Source: Patulibacter brassicae
GTDB taxonomy: Bacteria > Actinomycetota > Thermoleophilia > Solirubrobacterales > Solirubrobacteraceae
NCBI RefSeq assembly: GCF_033949425.1
Contig: NZ_JAXAVX010000001.1
Span: forward strand, 248,001 to 312,000
Reading direction: 5' to 3'
DNA length: 64,000 bases
Under the pieces are notes generated by a model. It made no database searches. It was not told where the DNA came from and saw only the letters and a list, made by a program, of their open reading frames with translations. Made by a program: the position numbers and the translations under genes. This document shows, piece after piece, positions 34,982 to 42,944 of the stretch; the stretch's first letter is position 1; every line of letters begins with the position of its first letter.

Positions 34982-35785
34982 TCAGCCCTGTGCCCGCTCG
35001 GCGGTCTCGGCCACCACGGTCGACAGCCGGGCGCCGCGCCACGCGATCGGCGACTCGCCCTCCTCCTCCACGACGAGCGACGCCCCCGGGATCGTGGCGG
35101 CGTAGCGCTCGGCGGTCGCCAGCCGGTGCGTCGGGTCGGCCTCGTCTCGGCTGCCGACGACGGTCGTCGGGACGCTGATCGCCTCGAGCTCGGCGAGCTC
35201 CTCCAGCGCGGCGCTGCGCGGCACGACGCGCAGCGCGTCGGCGACGGCCTCGGGGTGCTCGTGCTGGCTGAGCCGCTGCCGGGTGACGGTCCGCACCGTG
35301 TCGCGCCACGCCTCGGGGACGTCGTCGAAGCGGTACGCGGAGAGGAACCCGTCGACGCCGCCGTCCCGCAGGCCGGCGGCGAGCCGGTCCCACCGCTCGA
35401 GCGCCGCCGGATGCTGCTCCCGTCCGGGCAGGAACGCCGGGGTGACGAGGACGAGGCCGACGACGCGCTCCGGCGCCTCCAGCGCCACCCGGACGGCGGT
35501 GTGGGCGCCCATCGAGGCCCCGACGAGCACCGCGCGCTCGACGCCCTGCTCGTCCAGCACGCGCTGCGCGTCGGCGGCCAGGTCGGCGTACTCGTAGGCG
35601 TCGGGATCGGCCGGCGGGTCCGACGCCCCGTGGCCGCGCGCGTCGTAGGCGATGACGGGATGCCCGAGCCGCTCGAGCTTGCGGCTGCCCATCACGACGT
35701 AGCGGTGCGTCGCCGTCAGGCCGTGGAGCAGCAGCACCGGTGCGCGGGGACCGTCGGCACCGTCGACGAGCACGTTCAGGGGCAT
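34982..35785 (-). CDS. alpha/beta hydrolase with no clear catalytic histidine
   Basis: A 267-residue alpha/beta hydrolase. The oxyanion segment VLLLHGLTATH and the nucleophile elbow VLVGASMGAHTAV are clear, and an acid (SRDEADP) follows. Where the histidine normally stands, in a GHxP-type segment, the sequence reads EEEGESPIAWRGARLSTVV. The histidine is thus missing or moved. A variant mechanism or a binding role is possible. It lies alone between aat and dinB. Confidence 0.82.
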   Translation of the reverse strand: MPLNVLVDGADGPRAPVLLLHGLTATHRYVVMGSRKLERLGHPVIAYDARGHGASDPPADPDAYEYADLAADAQRVLDEQGVERAVLVGASMGAHTAVRVALEAPERVVGLVLVTPAFLPGREQHPAALERWDRLAAGLRDGGVDGFLSAYRFDDVPEAWRDTVRTVTRQRLSQHEHPEAVADALRVVPRSAALEELAELEAISVPTTVVGSRDEADPTHRLATAERYAATIPGASLVVEEEGESPIAWRGARLSTVVAETAERAQG

Positions 35786-35831
35786 GACCGGAGTATCCCG
35801 AGCGGCCGCCCGGGGCCCTCGGTCGTCGGCC

Positions 35832-36950
35832 TCAGCCGAGCGGCAGCGCCAGCTGCGCGCCCGGGCCGTCGACGAGCTCGAGGCCGGCGAGTCGCACGCC
35901 GAGCAGGCGCACCGGCGCCGGCGGCCCGTACTCGCGCAGCAGCCCGACCGCGAGCTCCGCGACGAGCTCGCCGTCGTCGATCGAGCGCGGCAGGGTCCGC
36001 GACCGGGTGACGGTCGTGAAGTCGGCGAGCCGGACCTTGATCCCGACGGTCCGCCCGCGCCGGCCCTGGGCGTCGAGCGCCTCGGCGAGCTTCAGCGAGA
36101 GGCGCCGCAGCTCCCGCTCGAGGTCGTCGGGATCGTCGAGGTCGATCGAGAAGGTCGTCTCGCGGCTCTCGGACACCGGCTCGCGGACCGGCTCGACGGG
36201 ATCGTCGTCGTCGAAGCGACAGCGGCGGTGCAGCCACGGCCCGGTCCGTGGCCCGAACCACTCGGCGAGCTGGGCGACGTCGACGCCGGCGAGCTGCCGG
36301 ATCGTGCGGATGCCGCGCTCCTCCAGGCCGGTCGCCGTGCGCGGCCCGATGCCGGGCAGCAGCCCGGGCGGCTCGTCGGCCCAGCGCCGCCAGGCGGCCC
36401 GGCGGTCCAGCACGACGAACCCGCGCGGCTTCTCTGCGTCGGAGGCGAGCTTCGCGACGAGCTTGCTCGGGCCGATGCCGACGGAGACGTCGAGCGCCGT
36501 CTCCCGCTTGATCCGCGCCACGAGCCGCCGCAGTGCGGCGCGAGGCGCGAGCATGCCCGTCAGCTCCAGGTAGGCCTCGTCGAGGCTCATCTGCTGGACG
36601 ACGTCGATCTCGTCCCGCACGATCGACATCACGGCCTGCGACGCCTCGCGATAGGCGTCGAGGTCCGGCGGGACGAGGATCGCCTCCGGGCACCGCCGGC
36701 GGGCGACCGAGAGCGGCATCGCCGAGCCGACGCCGTGGCGGCGGGCCTCGTAGGTCGCCGTGGTGACGACCGACCGGGGCCCGTCGTGCGCGACGATCAC
36801 CGCCCGGCCGCGCAGCTCGGGGCGGCGCAGCAGCTCGACGGCGGCGAAGAACGCGTCGCAGTCGAGGTGCCCGACGCAGCGAACCGGATCGGCGGCCGGC
36901 GCGGCGTCGGTCGCGCGGCCGTCGTCCTGGCGCTGGCGGGCGGGAGCCAC
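35832..36950 (-). CDS. dinB: DNA polymerase IV (Y-family)
   Basis: A 372-residue Y-family polymerase. Catalytic acids lie in HLDCDAFFAAVE and SLDEAYLE, and VGIGPSKLVAKLASDAEKP with PGIGPRTATGLEERGI forms the fingers/thumb helix-hairpin-helix. The C-terminus ends QLALPLG, a beta-clamp binding motif. It copies past DNA lesions. A LexA-type box (36984-36997) 33 bases before the start suggests SOS control. Confidence 0.95.
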   Translation of the reverse strand: MAPARQRQDDGRATDAAPAADPVRCVGHLDCDAFFAAVELLRRPELRGRAVIVAHDGPRSVVTTATYEARRHGVGSAMPLSVARRRCPEAILVPPDLDAYREASQAVMSIVRDEIDVVQQMSLDEAYLELTGMLAPRAALRRLVARIKRETALDVSVGIGPSKLVAKLASDAEKPRGFVVLDRRAAWRRWADEPPGLLPGIGPRTATGLEERGIRTIRQLAGVDVAQLAEWFGPRTGPWLHRRCRFDDDDPVEPVREPVSESRETTFSIDLDDPDDLERELRRLSLKLAEALDAQGRRGRTVGIKVRLADFTTVTRSRTLPRSIDDGELVAELAVGLLREYGPPAPVRLLGVRLAGLELVDGPGAQLALPLG

Positions 36951-36979
36951 CCGTCCAGGGTAGCCCGCCGCGCGGCGGC

Positions 36980-37001
36980 GGGGCGAACGTCCGTTCGCCC
37001 C
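36980..37001. promoter_or_regulatory. LexA-type SOS box before dinB (also a hairpin after rlpA)
   Basis: GGGGCGAACG TC CGTTCGCCCC is a perfect 10-bp inverted repeat. Its core CGAACGTCCGTTCG (36984-36997) fits the Gram-positive LexA pattern CGAAC-N4-GTTCG. It lies 33 bases upstream of dinB, a standard SOS gene. The same palindrome is 18 bases past the rlpA stop and could also act as a terminator. Confidence 0.65.
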
Positions 37002-37018
37002 GTCCCTCGCGGGTGGTC

Positions 37019-37783
37019 CTAGCGGTCGACCAGCACCGTGCCGGTGCTGCCGAAGCCGAGGCGGCCCTTCGTCGCCGCGGTGAGGTCGAACTCGCGTCCC
37101 GCGACGTACGGGCCGCGATCGATGACGCGGGCCTGCACGGTGCGGCCGCCGTGCTTGAACGTCAGCCGGGTGCCGCAGGGCAGCGTCTTGTGCGCGACGC
37201 CGATCGTCCCGGGGCTCAGGCGCCCGCCGCAGGCCAGGGCGCCGCCGTACAGGCCGGGGCCGTAGTACGAGGCGTACGTCGCCCGGAAGCCGTGCACGCG
37301 CTCGACGCGACGGCTGATCGCGCGGGCGTGGGTCGTCCCCGCCACGCGGATCCGCGTGGCCAGGTCGCCGGTCCGACGCACGGTCGTCGCCAGCCGGAAC
37401 CGCCCGGAGGACGACGTGCGCGCCCGGTCGGCCTCGCGCCAGCGGCCCGCGCGGCGGACCTCGAGCCGCACGAGCGTGCTGCGCGGGACGGCGGTCACGC
37501 GACCGCGGTACCGCGCGCGGCCGCCGACGCGGACGTCCCCGCGCTCGCTCGTCACGCGCAGCCGCGGGCGGCGCGGCTTCGCGGTCGCCGCCGGGGCGGC
37601 GGCGGGCGTCGCGGCGGCACCGGCGCCACCGGACGCGGGAGCCTCGACGCCCGGCTGGGACGTCTCGGCACCGGTCGACTCGGCCGCGATCGCGGGCGCG
37701 GCCGTCGCGGCGAGGGTCACCACGAGCCCCATGGTCAGGGCGACGCGCGGTGACATGACGCTTCCGTCATGGGTCACGGACAT
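37019..37783 (-). CDS. RlpA-like septal/lytic cell wall protein
   Basis: A 254-residue secreted protein. A signal peptide (VALTMGLVVTLAATAAPAIA) is followed by an Ala/Pro linker, a beta-rich domain (about residues 75-160) and a C-terminal double-psi beta-barrel. The barrel has YASYYGPGLYGGALACGGRL, HKTLPCGTRLTF and VIDRGPYVAGREFDLT, including the catalytic-type Asp of RlpA. It probably cuts or binds peptidoglycan. A ydaO-type leader precedes it. ATG 37783 chosen; ATG 37756 is in frame. Confidence 0.85.
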   Translation of the reverse strand: MSVTHDGSVMSPRVALTMGLVVTLAATAAPAIAAESTGAETSQPGVEAPASGGAGAAATPAAAPAATAKPRRPRLRVTSERGDVRVGGRARYRGRVTAVPRSTLVRLEVRRAGRWREADRARTSSSGRFRLATTVRRTGDLATRIRVAGTTHARAISRRVERVHGFRATYASYYGPGLYGGALACGGRLSPGTIGVAHKTLPCGTRLTFKHGGRTVQARVIDRGPYVAGREFDLTAATKGRLGFGSTGTVLVDR

Positions 37784-37799
37784 GGCAGGACCTCTTCTG

Positions 37800-37990
37800 G
37801 TCGTGACGCCTACGAGGTGAGCTGACGGGCTCGCACCCGGCGACACGGACCGGTCGGTCGTGTCGACGGGCGCTACGGACGCAGCAGCGTCCGATTCGCC
37901 CCGGCTCCGCCCGAGAGGGATCGGGCAGGGAACAAGTGGGTCCCCCGCTCGGCGCGCACCGATGCGCGCCGACTCGGCGTCGGTGAACGG
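37800..37990 (-). ncRNA. ydaO/c-di-AMP riboswitch upstream of the RlpA-like gene
   Basis: On the minus strand the leader ends GCCCGTCAGCTCACCTCGTAG then GCGT, matching the conserved 3' end of actinobacterial ydaO elements (CCCGUCAGCUNACCUCGUAGGCG). An inner GGAGCCGGGGCGAAT segment and several paired regions are also present. Its place before a cell-wall lytic gene is the usual one. By family it turns expression off when c-di-AMP binds. The 5' boundary is approximate. Confidence 0.8.
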
Positions 37991-38020
37991 TCGGATCACC
38001 GTACGCGGCCGTTCCCGGCG

Positions 38021-38034
38021 CGAACGTGCGTTCG
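38021..38034. promoter_or_regulatory. second LexA-type box
   Basis: CGAACGTGCGTTCG, within the larger palindrome GCGCGAACG TG CGTTCGCGC (38018-38037), fits CGAAC-N4-GTTCG. It lies at the start of the ydaO leader of the RlpA-like gene and 138 bases before the divergent ECF sigma gene. Which gene it controls is not clear. Confidence 0.5.
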
Positions 38035-38171
38035 CGCACAGAGCGGTCGGGCGCCGGATCCGTGGCGCCGTGCCAGGCCCGGTCGACACACTGGCGCATT
38101 GGCGTTGACCTGGCGTCCCGCTACCCTTCGTCGGTGGTGCGGGCGCCCGAGCCCGCGACCGCACTCCGGCC

Positions 38172-38732
38172 ATGGACCTCCGCGACCCCCAGAGCTTCGC
38201 CCGCGCGTACGCCGAGCACGCGCCCGGTGCCGCCCAGGCCGCGGGAGCGATCCTCGGTCCCGCCGGGCGGCGCGCCGAGGTCGAGGACGTCGTGCACGAC
38301 GTGTTCCTCCGCCTCTGGCACCACCCGGAGGGCTTCGACCCGACCCGCGGCCCGCTCGGCGCCTACGTCCGCCTCCTCGCCCGCTCGCGGGCGCTCGACC
38401 TCGCCCGCCGGCAGCAGGTGGCCGCGCGCGCCGAGGACCGGCTGCGTCCGGCGGCGGCCGCCGCCGAGCCCGCCGTCGCGTCCCAGGCCGAGCGCCGGGC
38501 GACCGAGCGCGCGCTCATCCGCGCGCTCGCGACGCTCCCCCAGCCCCAGCGGGAGGCGATCTGGCTCGCCTACTGGGGCGATCTCACGACGAGCGAGATC
38601 GCCTCGCGCGCGGGGGTGCCCCAGGGAACGGTCAAGGGCCGGATCCGCCTCGGCCTCCTCCGGCTGCGGACCGAGCTGGAGACCTCGGACGTCGCGGCGG
38701 GCTTCCTCGCCGCCCTGTCGCAGCTGCTGTGA
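38172..38732 (+). CDS. ECF-family RNA polymerase sigma factor
   Basis: A 186-residue sigma factor. Region 2 is seen at VEDVVHDVFLRLWHHPEGFDP and RLLARSRALDLARR; region 4 at LPQPQREAIWLAYWGDLTTS and VPQGTVKGRIRLGLLRLR. An Ala-rich linker joins them. It overlaps by four bases the gene for a small single-helix membrane protein, which is probably its regulator. The target promoters are unknown. Confidence 0.92.
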   Translation: MDLRDPQSFARAYAEHAPGAAQAAGAILGPAGRRAEVEDVVHDVFLRLWHHPEGFDPTRGPLGAYVRLLARSRALDLARRQQVAARAEDRLRPAAAAAEPAVASQAERRATERALIRALATLPQPQREAIWLAYWGDLTTSEIASRAGVPQGTVKGRIRLGLLRLRTELETSDVAAGFLAALSQLL

Positions 38733-39109
38733 GCGCGCCGCGGCGGCGGAGCACGGCCCCGACGCTCCTGGCGCTGAGCGCCGCCGTCGCCATCCTCCTG
38801 GCGGTGGTCGTCGTGCGCCTGGCCGGCGGGGACGACCCGCGCACCGGGTCGCCCGTCGCCGCGCCGGTCGCCGACGGGGTCGTCGTCGAGGTGCCCGACG
38901 CGCGGGGCCGGCGGCTGATCGAGGCCTACGCCCGGCGGATCGGCGCCGAGGACCGGCCCGCCGTCCGCGCGCTCGGCCAGGCCGTCGTCGTGCGCGTGCG
39001 GCCCCGACGGGCGGACGTGCTCGTGCGGGCCGGCGGACGCGCGGCGCGCTTCTCGCGGGCCGACGACCCGCGCCTGCAGGCGTTCGTCGCGCGGGCCCTC
39101 GGCGGCTGA
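38729..39109 (+). CDS. small membrane protein, putative sigma-factor partner
   Basis: A 126-residue protein with a short basic N-terminus, one membrane helix (TLLALSAAVAILLAVVVVRLAGG) and an outer domain of about 90 residues rich in Arg and Val. There is no zinc anti-sigma motif and no named domain. GTG start overlaps the sigma factor stop by four bases, so production is coupled. That coupling suggests it controls the sigma factor from the membrane; this is inference. Confidence 0.68.
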   Translation: MSAPRRRSTAPTLLALSAAVAILLAVVVVRLAGGDDPRTGSPVAAPVADGVVVEVPDARGRRLIEAYARRIGAEDRPAVRALGQAVVVRVRPRRADVLVRAGGRAARFSRADDPRLQAFVARALGG

Positions 39110-39117
39110 GGGTCGGC

Positions 39118-39522
39118 TCAGCCGGCGAGCGCCCGGACGGCGATCACCATCCGCGTCGTCGCCGCCAGCCGACCCGCGTCGTCGGTCATCCGGACGTCCC
39201 AGACCCAGGTCGTGCGCCCCCGGTGCAGCCGGTCGGCCCGCGCGTGGACGGTGCCCTCGAGGATCGGCCGCAGGAAGTTCGTCGCGTTCGAGAGCCCCTG
39301 GGCCACGAACCCGTCCGGCATCACCGCGGCGGCGGTGGCCATCGAGGTCACCGACTCGGCGATCGCCGCGTAGACGCCGCCGTGCACGAGGCCCATCGGC
39401 TGGCGGACGCCGTCGACCACCGGGACGCTCGCCTCGATCCACCCGTCGCCCTGATCGTGGACACGAAGTCCGATCAGGCCGTCCAGGGTGCGCTCGTGCG
39501 GGATCGTCGTCGGCAGCTCCAT
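39118..39522 (-). CDS. PaaI-type hotdog thioesterase
   Basis: A 134-residue hotdog-fold thioesterase. The active segment is GLVHGGVYAAIAESVTSMA, and the usual SNATNFLRPILEGTVHARADRLHRGR follows. It hydrolyses acyl- or aryl-CoA thioesters in the cytoplasm; substrate unknown. Convergent with the sigma partner (8-base gap) and divergent from the RskA-like gene. Confidence 0.87.
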   Translation of the reverse strand: MELPTTIPHERTLDGLIGLRVHDQGDGWIEASVPVVDGVRQPMGLVHGGVYAAIAESVTSMATAAAVMPDGFVAQGLSNATNFLRPILEGTVHARADRLHRGRTTWVWDVRMTDDAGRLAATTRMVIAVRALAG

Positions 39523-39595
39523 GCCTCGATCCTACGAGGGCGCGCCCGGGCGACCATTACGCGTTCGCAACGCGACGACCGCTAGATTCCGCGCG

Positions 39596-40639
39596 ATGCC
39601 GCGCGTGGAGAGCTTGCATCCGGACCAGCAGGCGGTGCTGCAGCTCGTGCTGCGGCGCGGCATGGCGTACGAGGAGCTGGCGGGGGCCCTGGGCATGACG
39701 CCCGAGCTCGTCCGCGAGCGCGCCCTCGACGCCGTCGACGGCCTCGCCCCGGACGACGTCGACGGCCTCGAGATCGAGGACCGCGATCGGATCGCCGACT
39801 ACCTGCTCGGCCAGTCCAGCGCGAGCGAGCGCCAGGCGGTGCGGGAGCTCCTGGAGTCCGCGGCGCCCGCCCGGACGTGGGCCCGCCTCGTCAGCAACGA
39901 GCTCCGGCCGCTGGCCGGCGACCGGCTGCCGGTCGTGCCCGGCGACGGCGAGGACGTCCGCGAGGCGTTCGCGGCCCTCGACGCCAAGACCGTCGCGCAG
40001 GGCAAGGAGCGCCGCCGCCGCGGCGCCGGCTCGATCCTCCTCGCCCTCGCGGGCGCGCTCGTGCTCGTCGTGGCCGTGCTCTACGTCACCGGCGTGTTCG
40101 ACGGCGACGACGACGCCAGCGACGTCGCCAGCACCCCGACGACCACGACCACCGCCGGCAGCTCGGACGCCGAGCTCCAGGCGATCGCCCAGAGCCTGCG
40201 CCAGCAGGTGAACCTCCGTCCGCCGTCCGGCGCGAAGGGCAGCGCGGCCCGCCCGAAGGGCGTCATCCAGCTCACGGCGCAGGACGGCCAGCTGCTCGCG
40301 CTCCTGCAGGGCTCCGGGTTCCGTCCCGCGACCTCGAACCGCACGTACGCCGTGTGGCTCACCGGCGGGCCGAGCAGCCGCCGCGCGATCCGCCTGGGCT
40401 GGTTCAGCAACGGCGAGACCGACCAGTCCGGCCAGGCGACCGCGAAGACGATCGACAGCAAGGGCCGGATCGCCGGCACGCTGCTGCCGCTGCAGGTCGG
40501 CAAGGACATCGCCAACCAGCGCGAGGTGCCGATCGATCCGCGCCAGTACTCGCGGATCGTCATCGCCGAGGAGACGTCGAGCACCGTCGGGCGCGCGAAC
40601 CCCGGCCGGACCGTCGTCAGCGGCCCCCTCAAGCAGTAG
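39596..40639 (+). CDS. RskA-like anti-sigma factor with N-terminal helix-turn-helix
   Basis: A 347-residue protein. Residues 1-45 look like a sigma region 4 helix-turn-helix (HPDQQAVLQLVLRRGMAYEELAGALGM). A cytoplasmic part follows, then one membrane helix (about residues 142-163, SILLALAGALVLVVAVLYVTG), a Thr-rich linker and an outer RskA-type domain (TYAVWLTGGPSSRRAIRLGWF). The outer domain is typical of anti-sigma-K regulators cut by membrane proteolysis. No sigma gene is directly attached; the nearest ECF gene is 0.9 kb upstream. Confidence 0.78.
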   Translation: MPRVESLHPDQQAVLQLVLRRGMAYEELAGALGMTPELVRERALDAVDGLAPDDVDGLEIEDRDRIADYLLGQSSASERQAVRELLESAAPARTWARLVSNELRPLAGDRLPVVPGDGEDVREAFAALDAKTVAQGKERRRRGAGSILLALAGALVLVVAVLYVTGVFDGDDDASDVASTPTTTTTAGSSDAELQAIAQSLRQQVNLRPPSGAKGSAARPKGVIQLTAQDGQLLALLQGSGFRPATSNRTYAVWLTGGPSSRRAIRLGWFSNGETDQSGQATAKTIDSKGRIAGTLLPLQVGKDIANQREVPIDPRQYSRIVIAEETSSTVGRANPGRTVVSGPLKQ

Positions 40640-40659
40640 GCGAGCCGGATTGCCGTGCC

Positions 40660-40681
40660 GAGCGGGGCGTCCGCCCCGCTC
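40660..40681. terminator. bidirectional terminator hairpin
   Basis: GAGCGGGGCG and CGCCCCGCTC pair perfectly around TC, between the convergent RskA-like gene (plus) and SRPBCC gene (minus). Confidence 0.65.
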
Positions 40682-40700
40682 GTCGCGCCCCCGCGCCGGC

Positions 40701-41147
40701 TCAGCTCGTCGCGGCGCGCCGCAGGCCGGTGAGCAGCTCGTTCGCGTAGCGGCGGGCCGCCCGGCGGCCGAGCATGCCGGCGGTGAGGCCGCGCTGCACG
40801 AGGTCGCGCTCGACGGTGACCGTCACCAGCGAGCGCTCGCCCTCCGCCGGCTCGATCCGCAGCTCGACGGCGCTGCGCCGCATCGCCTTCGCGAACGGCG
40901 TGTCGTCGAGCTCCTGCTCCCACCGCTGCAGCTGCTCGCGTCGCGACTGGCTCACCCGCCAGTCCACGCGCACCGGCACGCCGCGCGAGCTGCGCAGCAC
41001 GAGCGTGAACCGTCCGCCCTGGACGTCCTCCGCCCGCTCCGCCCGCGGCCACCACGAGACGAGCCGCCCGCCGTCGGCCACCCAGTACCAGACGGTCTCC
41101 GGCGTGGCGTCGATCGTCCCCGACGTCGTGCCGCTCGTCTCCGCCAC
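40701..41147 (-). CDS. SRPBCC-family lipid/ligand-binding protein
   Basis: A 148-residue START/SRPBCC-like protein. The opening SGTIDATPETVWYWVADGGRL and SWWPRAE, with the long C-terminal helix (LVQRGLTAGMLGRRAARRYANELLTGL), are the usual frame. Such proteins bind hydrophobic ligands in a closed pocket. It is last gene of the RsiG-like operon, 14 bases after apt. Role unknown. Confidence 0.75.
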   Translation of the reverse strand: MAETSGTTSGTIDATPETVWYWVADGGRLVSWWPRAERAEDVQGGRFTLVLRSSRGVPVRVDWRVSQSRREQLQRWEQELDDTPFAKAMRRSAVELRIEPAEGERSLVTVTVERDLVQRGLTAGMLGRRAARRYANELLTGLRRAATS

Positions 41148-41161
41148 GTCCCGTCCCTGCC

Positions 41162-41689
41162 TCAGTCGTAGGTCACCAGCGAGTGCACGGCGTGCGGCGC
41201 CAGGCGCGCGCGACCGCCGAGCGCCGACAGCTCGACGAGGAACGAGCAGGCGACGACCTCGCCACCGAGGTCCTCGACGAGCCGGCAGAGCGCCTCGGCG
41301 GTCCCGCCGGTGGCCAGCAGGTCGTCGTGGACGAGCACCCGGGTCCCGGGCTCCAGGAGGTCCGCGTGGACCTCGAGCTGGTCGCTGCCGTACTCCAGCG
41401 CGTACTCGACCGCGAGGGTGTCCCGCGGCAGCTTGCCGGGCTTGCGCGCCAGCAGGAACCCCGCGCCGAGCTCCAGCGCGAGCGCCGGGCCGAGGAGGAA
41501 CCCGCGGGCCTCGGCCGCGATCACGCGCTGGACGCCGAGGTCGCGCGTGACGTCGGTCAGGTGGTGCACCGCGGCCGCCAGCGCGGCCGGGTCCGCGAAG
41601 ACCGGCGTGATGTCGCGGAACGTCACGCCGGGCTCGGGGTGGTCCGGGATCGCGACGATCCGGGCGGCGACCTCCTCCACGTGGCTCAC
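41162..41689 (-). CDS. apt: adenine phosphoribosyltransferase
   Basis: A 175-residue Apt. PGVTFRDITPVFADPAALAA, EARGFLLGPALALELGAGF, ARKPGKLPRDT and the PRPP motif VLVHDDLLATGGTAEAL are all present. It recycles adenine to AMP. It overlaps the ftsR-like gene by four bases and is followed by the SRPBCC gene, so nucleotide salvage is coupled to a growth-control operon. Confidence 0.94.
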   Translation of the reverse strand: MSHVEEVAARIVAIPDHPEPGVTFRDITPVFADPAALAAAVHHLTDVTRDLGVQRVIAAEARGFLLGPALALELGAGFLLARKPGKLPRDTLAVEYALEYGSDQLEVHADLLEPGTRVLVHDDLLATGGTAEALCRLVEDLGGEVVACSFLVELSALGGRARLAPHAVHSLVTYD

Positions 41690-42462
41690 GCGACGAGCCG
41701 CCGCAGGTCGCGGATGAGCAGGAGGTGCTTCAACCGCGTGGTCGTGGCCGCGAGGGTCTCGAGCGCGTCGACCGCCTCGGCGCGGCGCTCGGGGTTGCGC
41801 GACCGCAGCGCCGGCCCCAGCAGCTGCTCGAGCAGGGCCGCCTCCCGGTCCGCGGAGCTGCGCAGGACGCGCAGGTGGCGCCCGCCGACCCCGTAGCGGG
41901 CGAGCTCGACCGCGGCGCGCACGACCTCGCGCTCGTCGTCGTCGAAGACGATCGCGCCGGCCTGGTCGCGACCCTGGACGATGCCGTAGTCGCGCAGCTC
42001 GCGGACGAGCTGCGGCGTGGCCCGCGTCTCCTCGCAGAGCTGCTCGAGCGTTCGCAGCCCGGCGCTCGGCGTCCGCAGCGCGACCGACGTGGTGCCCCGC
42101 TGCGCGGGCGGCTCCTCCGGCGCGTCCTCGGCGACGACGCGCGGCTCCTGCCCGCGCCCGGCGGCCAGCTCCTGCCGGATGACGCGCAGCGGCAGGAACT
42201 CGTCGCGCTGCAGGCGCAGGATCGTCCGCAGCCGCTCGACGTCGTCGCTGCCGAACAACCGGTAGCCGCCCGAGGTCCGCCGCGGATGGAGGAGCTTCTG
42301 GTCCTCGAGGTAGCGGATCTTCGAGATCGAGATCTCCGGGAACTCCCCGCCGAGCAGCTTGCAGACCTGACCGATCGTCAGTGGGCGTCCCGAGCGGGCG
42401 CTCGCCGGCGCGACGTCCTCGGCCTCGGGGGTGCCTGCCGCGGTCACGGGCTGCTGGCTCAT
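41686..42462 (-). CDS. MerR-family regulator, FtsR-like
   Basis: A 258-residue regulator. The MerR domain is at residues 28-98 (LTIGQVCKLLGGEFPEISIS, KIRYLEDQKLLHPRRTSGGYRLF, then a helix with LPLRVIRQEL). The C-terminal part (about 130-258) is a second helical domain with a LCEETRATPQLVRELRDYGIV segment. This layout matches the actinobacterial FtsR/Rv1828 family, which activates ftsZ in Corynebacterium. As in mycobacteria, it lies just downstream of a GarA-like FHA gene (8-base gap). Confidence 0.85.
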   Translation of the reverse strand: MSQQPVTAAGTPEAEDVAPASARSGRPLTIGQVCKLLGGEFPEISISKIRYLEDQKLLHPRRTSGGYRLFGSDDVERLRTILRLQRDEFLPLRVIRQELAAGRGQEPRVVAEDAPEEPPAQRGTTSVALRTPSAGLRTLEQLCEETRATPQLVRELRDYGIVQGRDQAGAIVFDDDEREVVRAAVELARYGVGGRHLRVLRSSADREAALLEQLLGPALRSRNPERRAEAVDALETLAATTTRLKHLLLIRDLRRLVA

Positions 42463-42470
42463 GCGCGCCC

Positions 42471-42944
42471 TCAGCGGGCGAGGAAGGTCAGCTTGTACTT
42501 GCCGACCTGGACCTCGTCGCCGTCCCGCAGGAGGGCGCTGTCGATCCGTCGGCGGTTCACGTAGGTGCCGTTCAGGGAGCCGAGGTCGTCGACGTGCCAG
42601 CCGTCGTGGCGCGACACCGCGAGCGCGTGGTCGCGCGAGACGGTCACGTCGTCGAGGAAGAGGTCGCTCTCGGGGCGGCGGCCGATCGTGACGCGCTCGC
42701 CCGCGAGCGGGATCGTCTCCCCCTCGCGTCCGCCGCCGGCGCGGATCACGAGGGCGGCACCGCCGGCCTCGCGCACCGAGCCGAGGTCGATCGCGCTGAT
42801 CTCCCCCGTGTCGCCGACGCGGTAGGTCGCGGTGCTCGGATCGTCCTGCGCCGCCGTGATGTCCCCGAGGTAGGCGCCGCAGCGGGGGCAGAAGTTCGCG
42901 CCCTCGCCGGCGACGAACCCGCACTCGGGGCAGTGGACCGCCAT
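42471..42944 (-). CDS. zinc-ribbon plus FHA-domain protein, GarA-like
   Basis: A 157-residue protein. A zinc ribbon (CPECGF at residues 5-10 and CPRCG at 19-23) is followed by a linker with Thr residues (STATYRVGDTGEI) and a C-terminal FHA domain. The FHA has GERVTIGRRPESDLFLDDVTVSRDHA and SLNGTYVNRRRI, its phosphothreonine-binding loops. GarA/OdhI control 2-oxoglutarate use after kinase action on N-terminal Thr residues; the linker Thr here could serve the same way. It overlaps the RsiG-like gene by one base. Confidence 0.88.
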   Translation of the reverse strand: MAVHCPECGFVAGEGANFCPRCGAYLGDITAAQDDPSTATYRVGDTGEISAIDLGSVREAGGAALVIRAGGGREGETIPLAGERVTIGRRPESDLFLDDVTVSRDHALAVSRHDGWHVDDLGSLNGTYVNRRRIDSALLRDGDEVQVGKYKLTFLAR

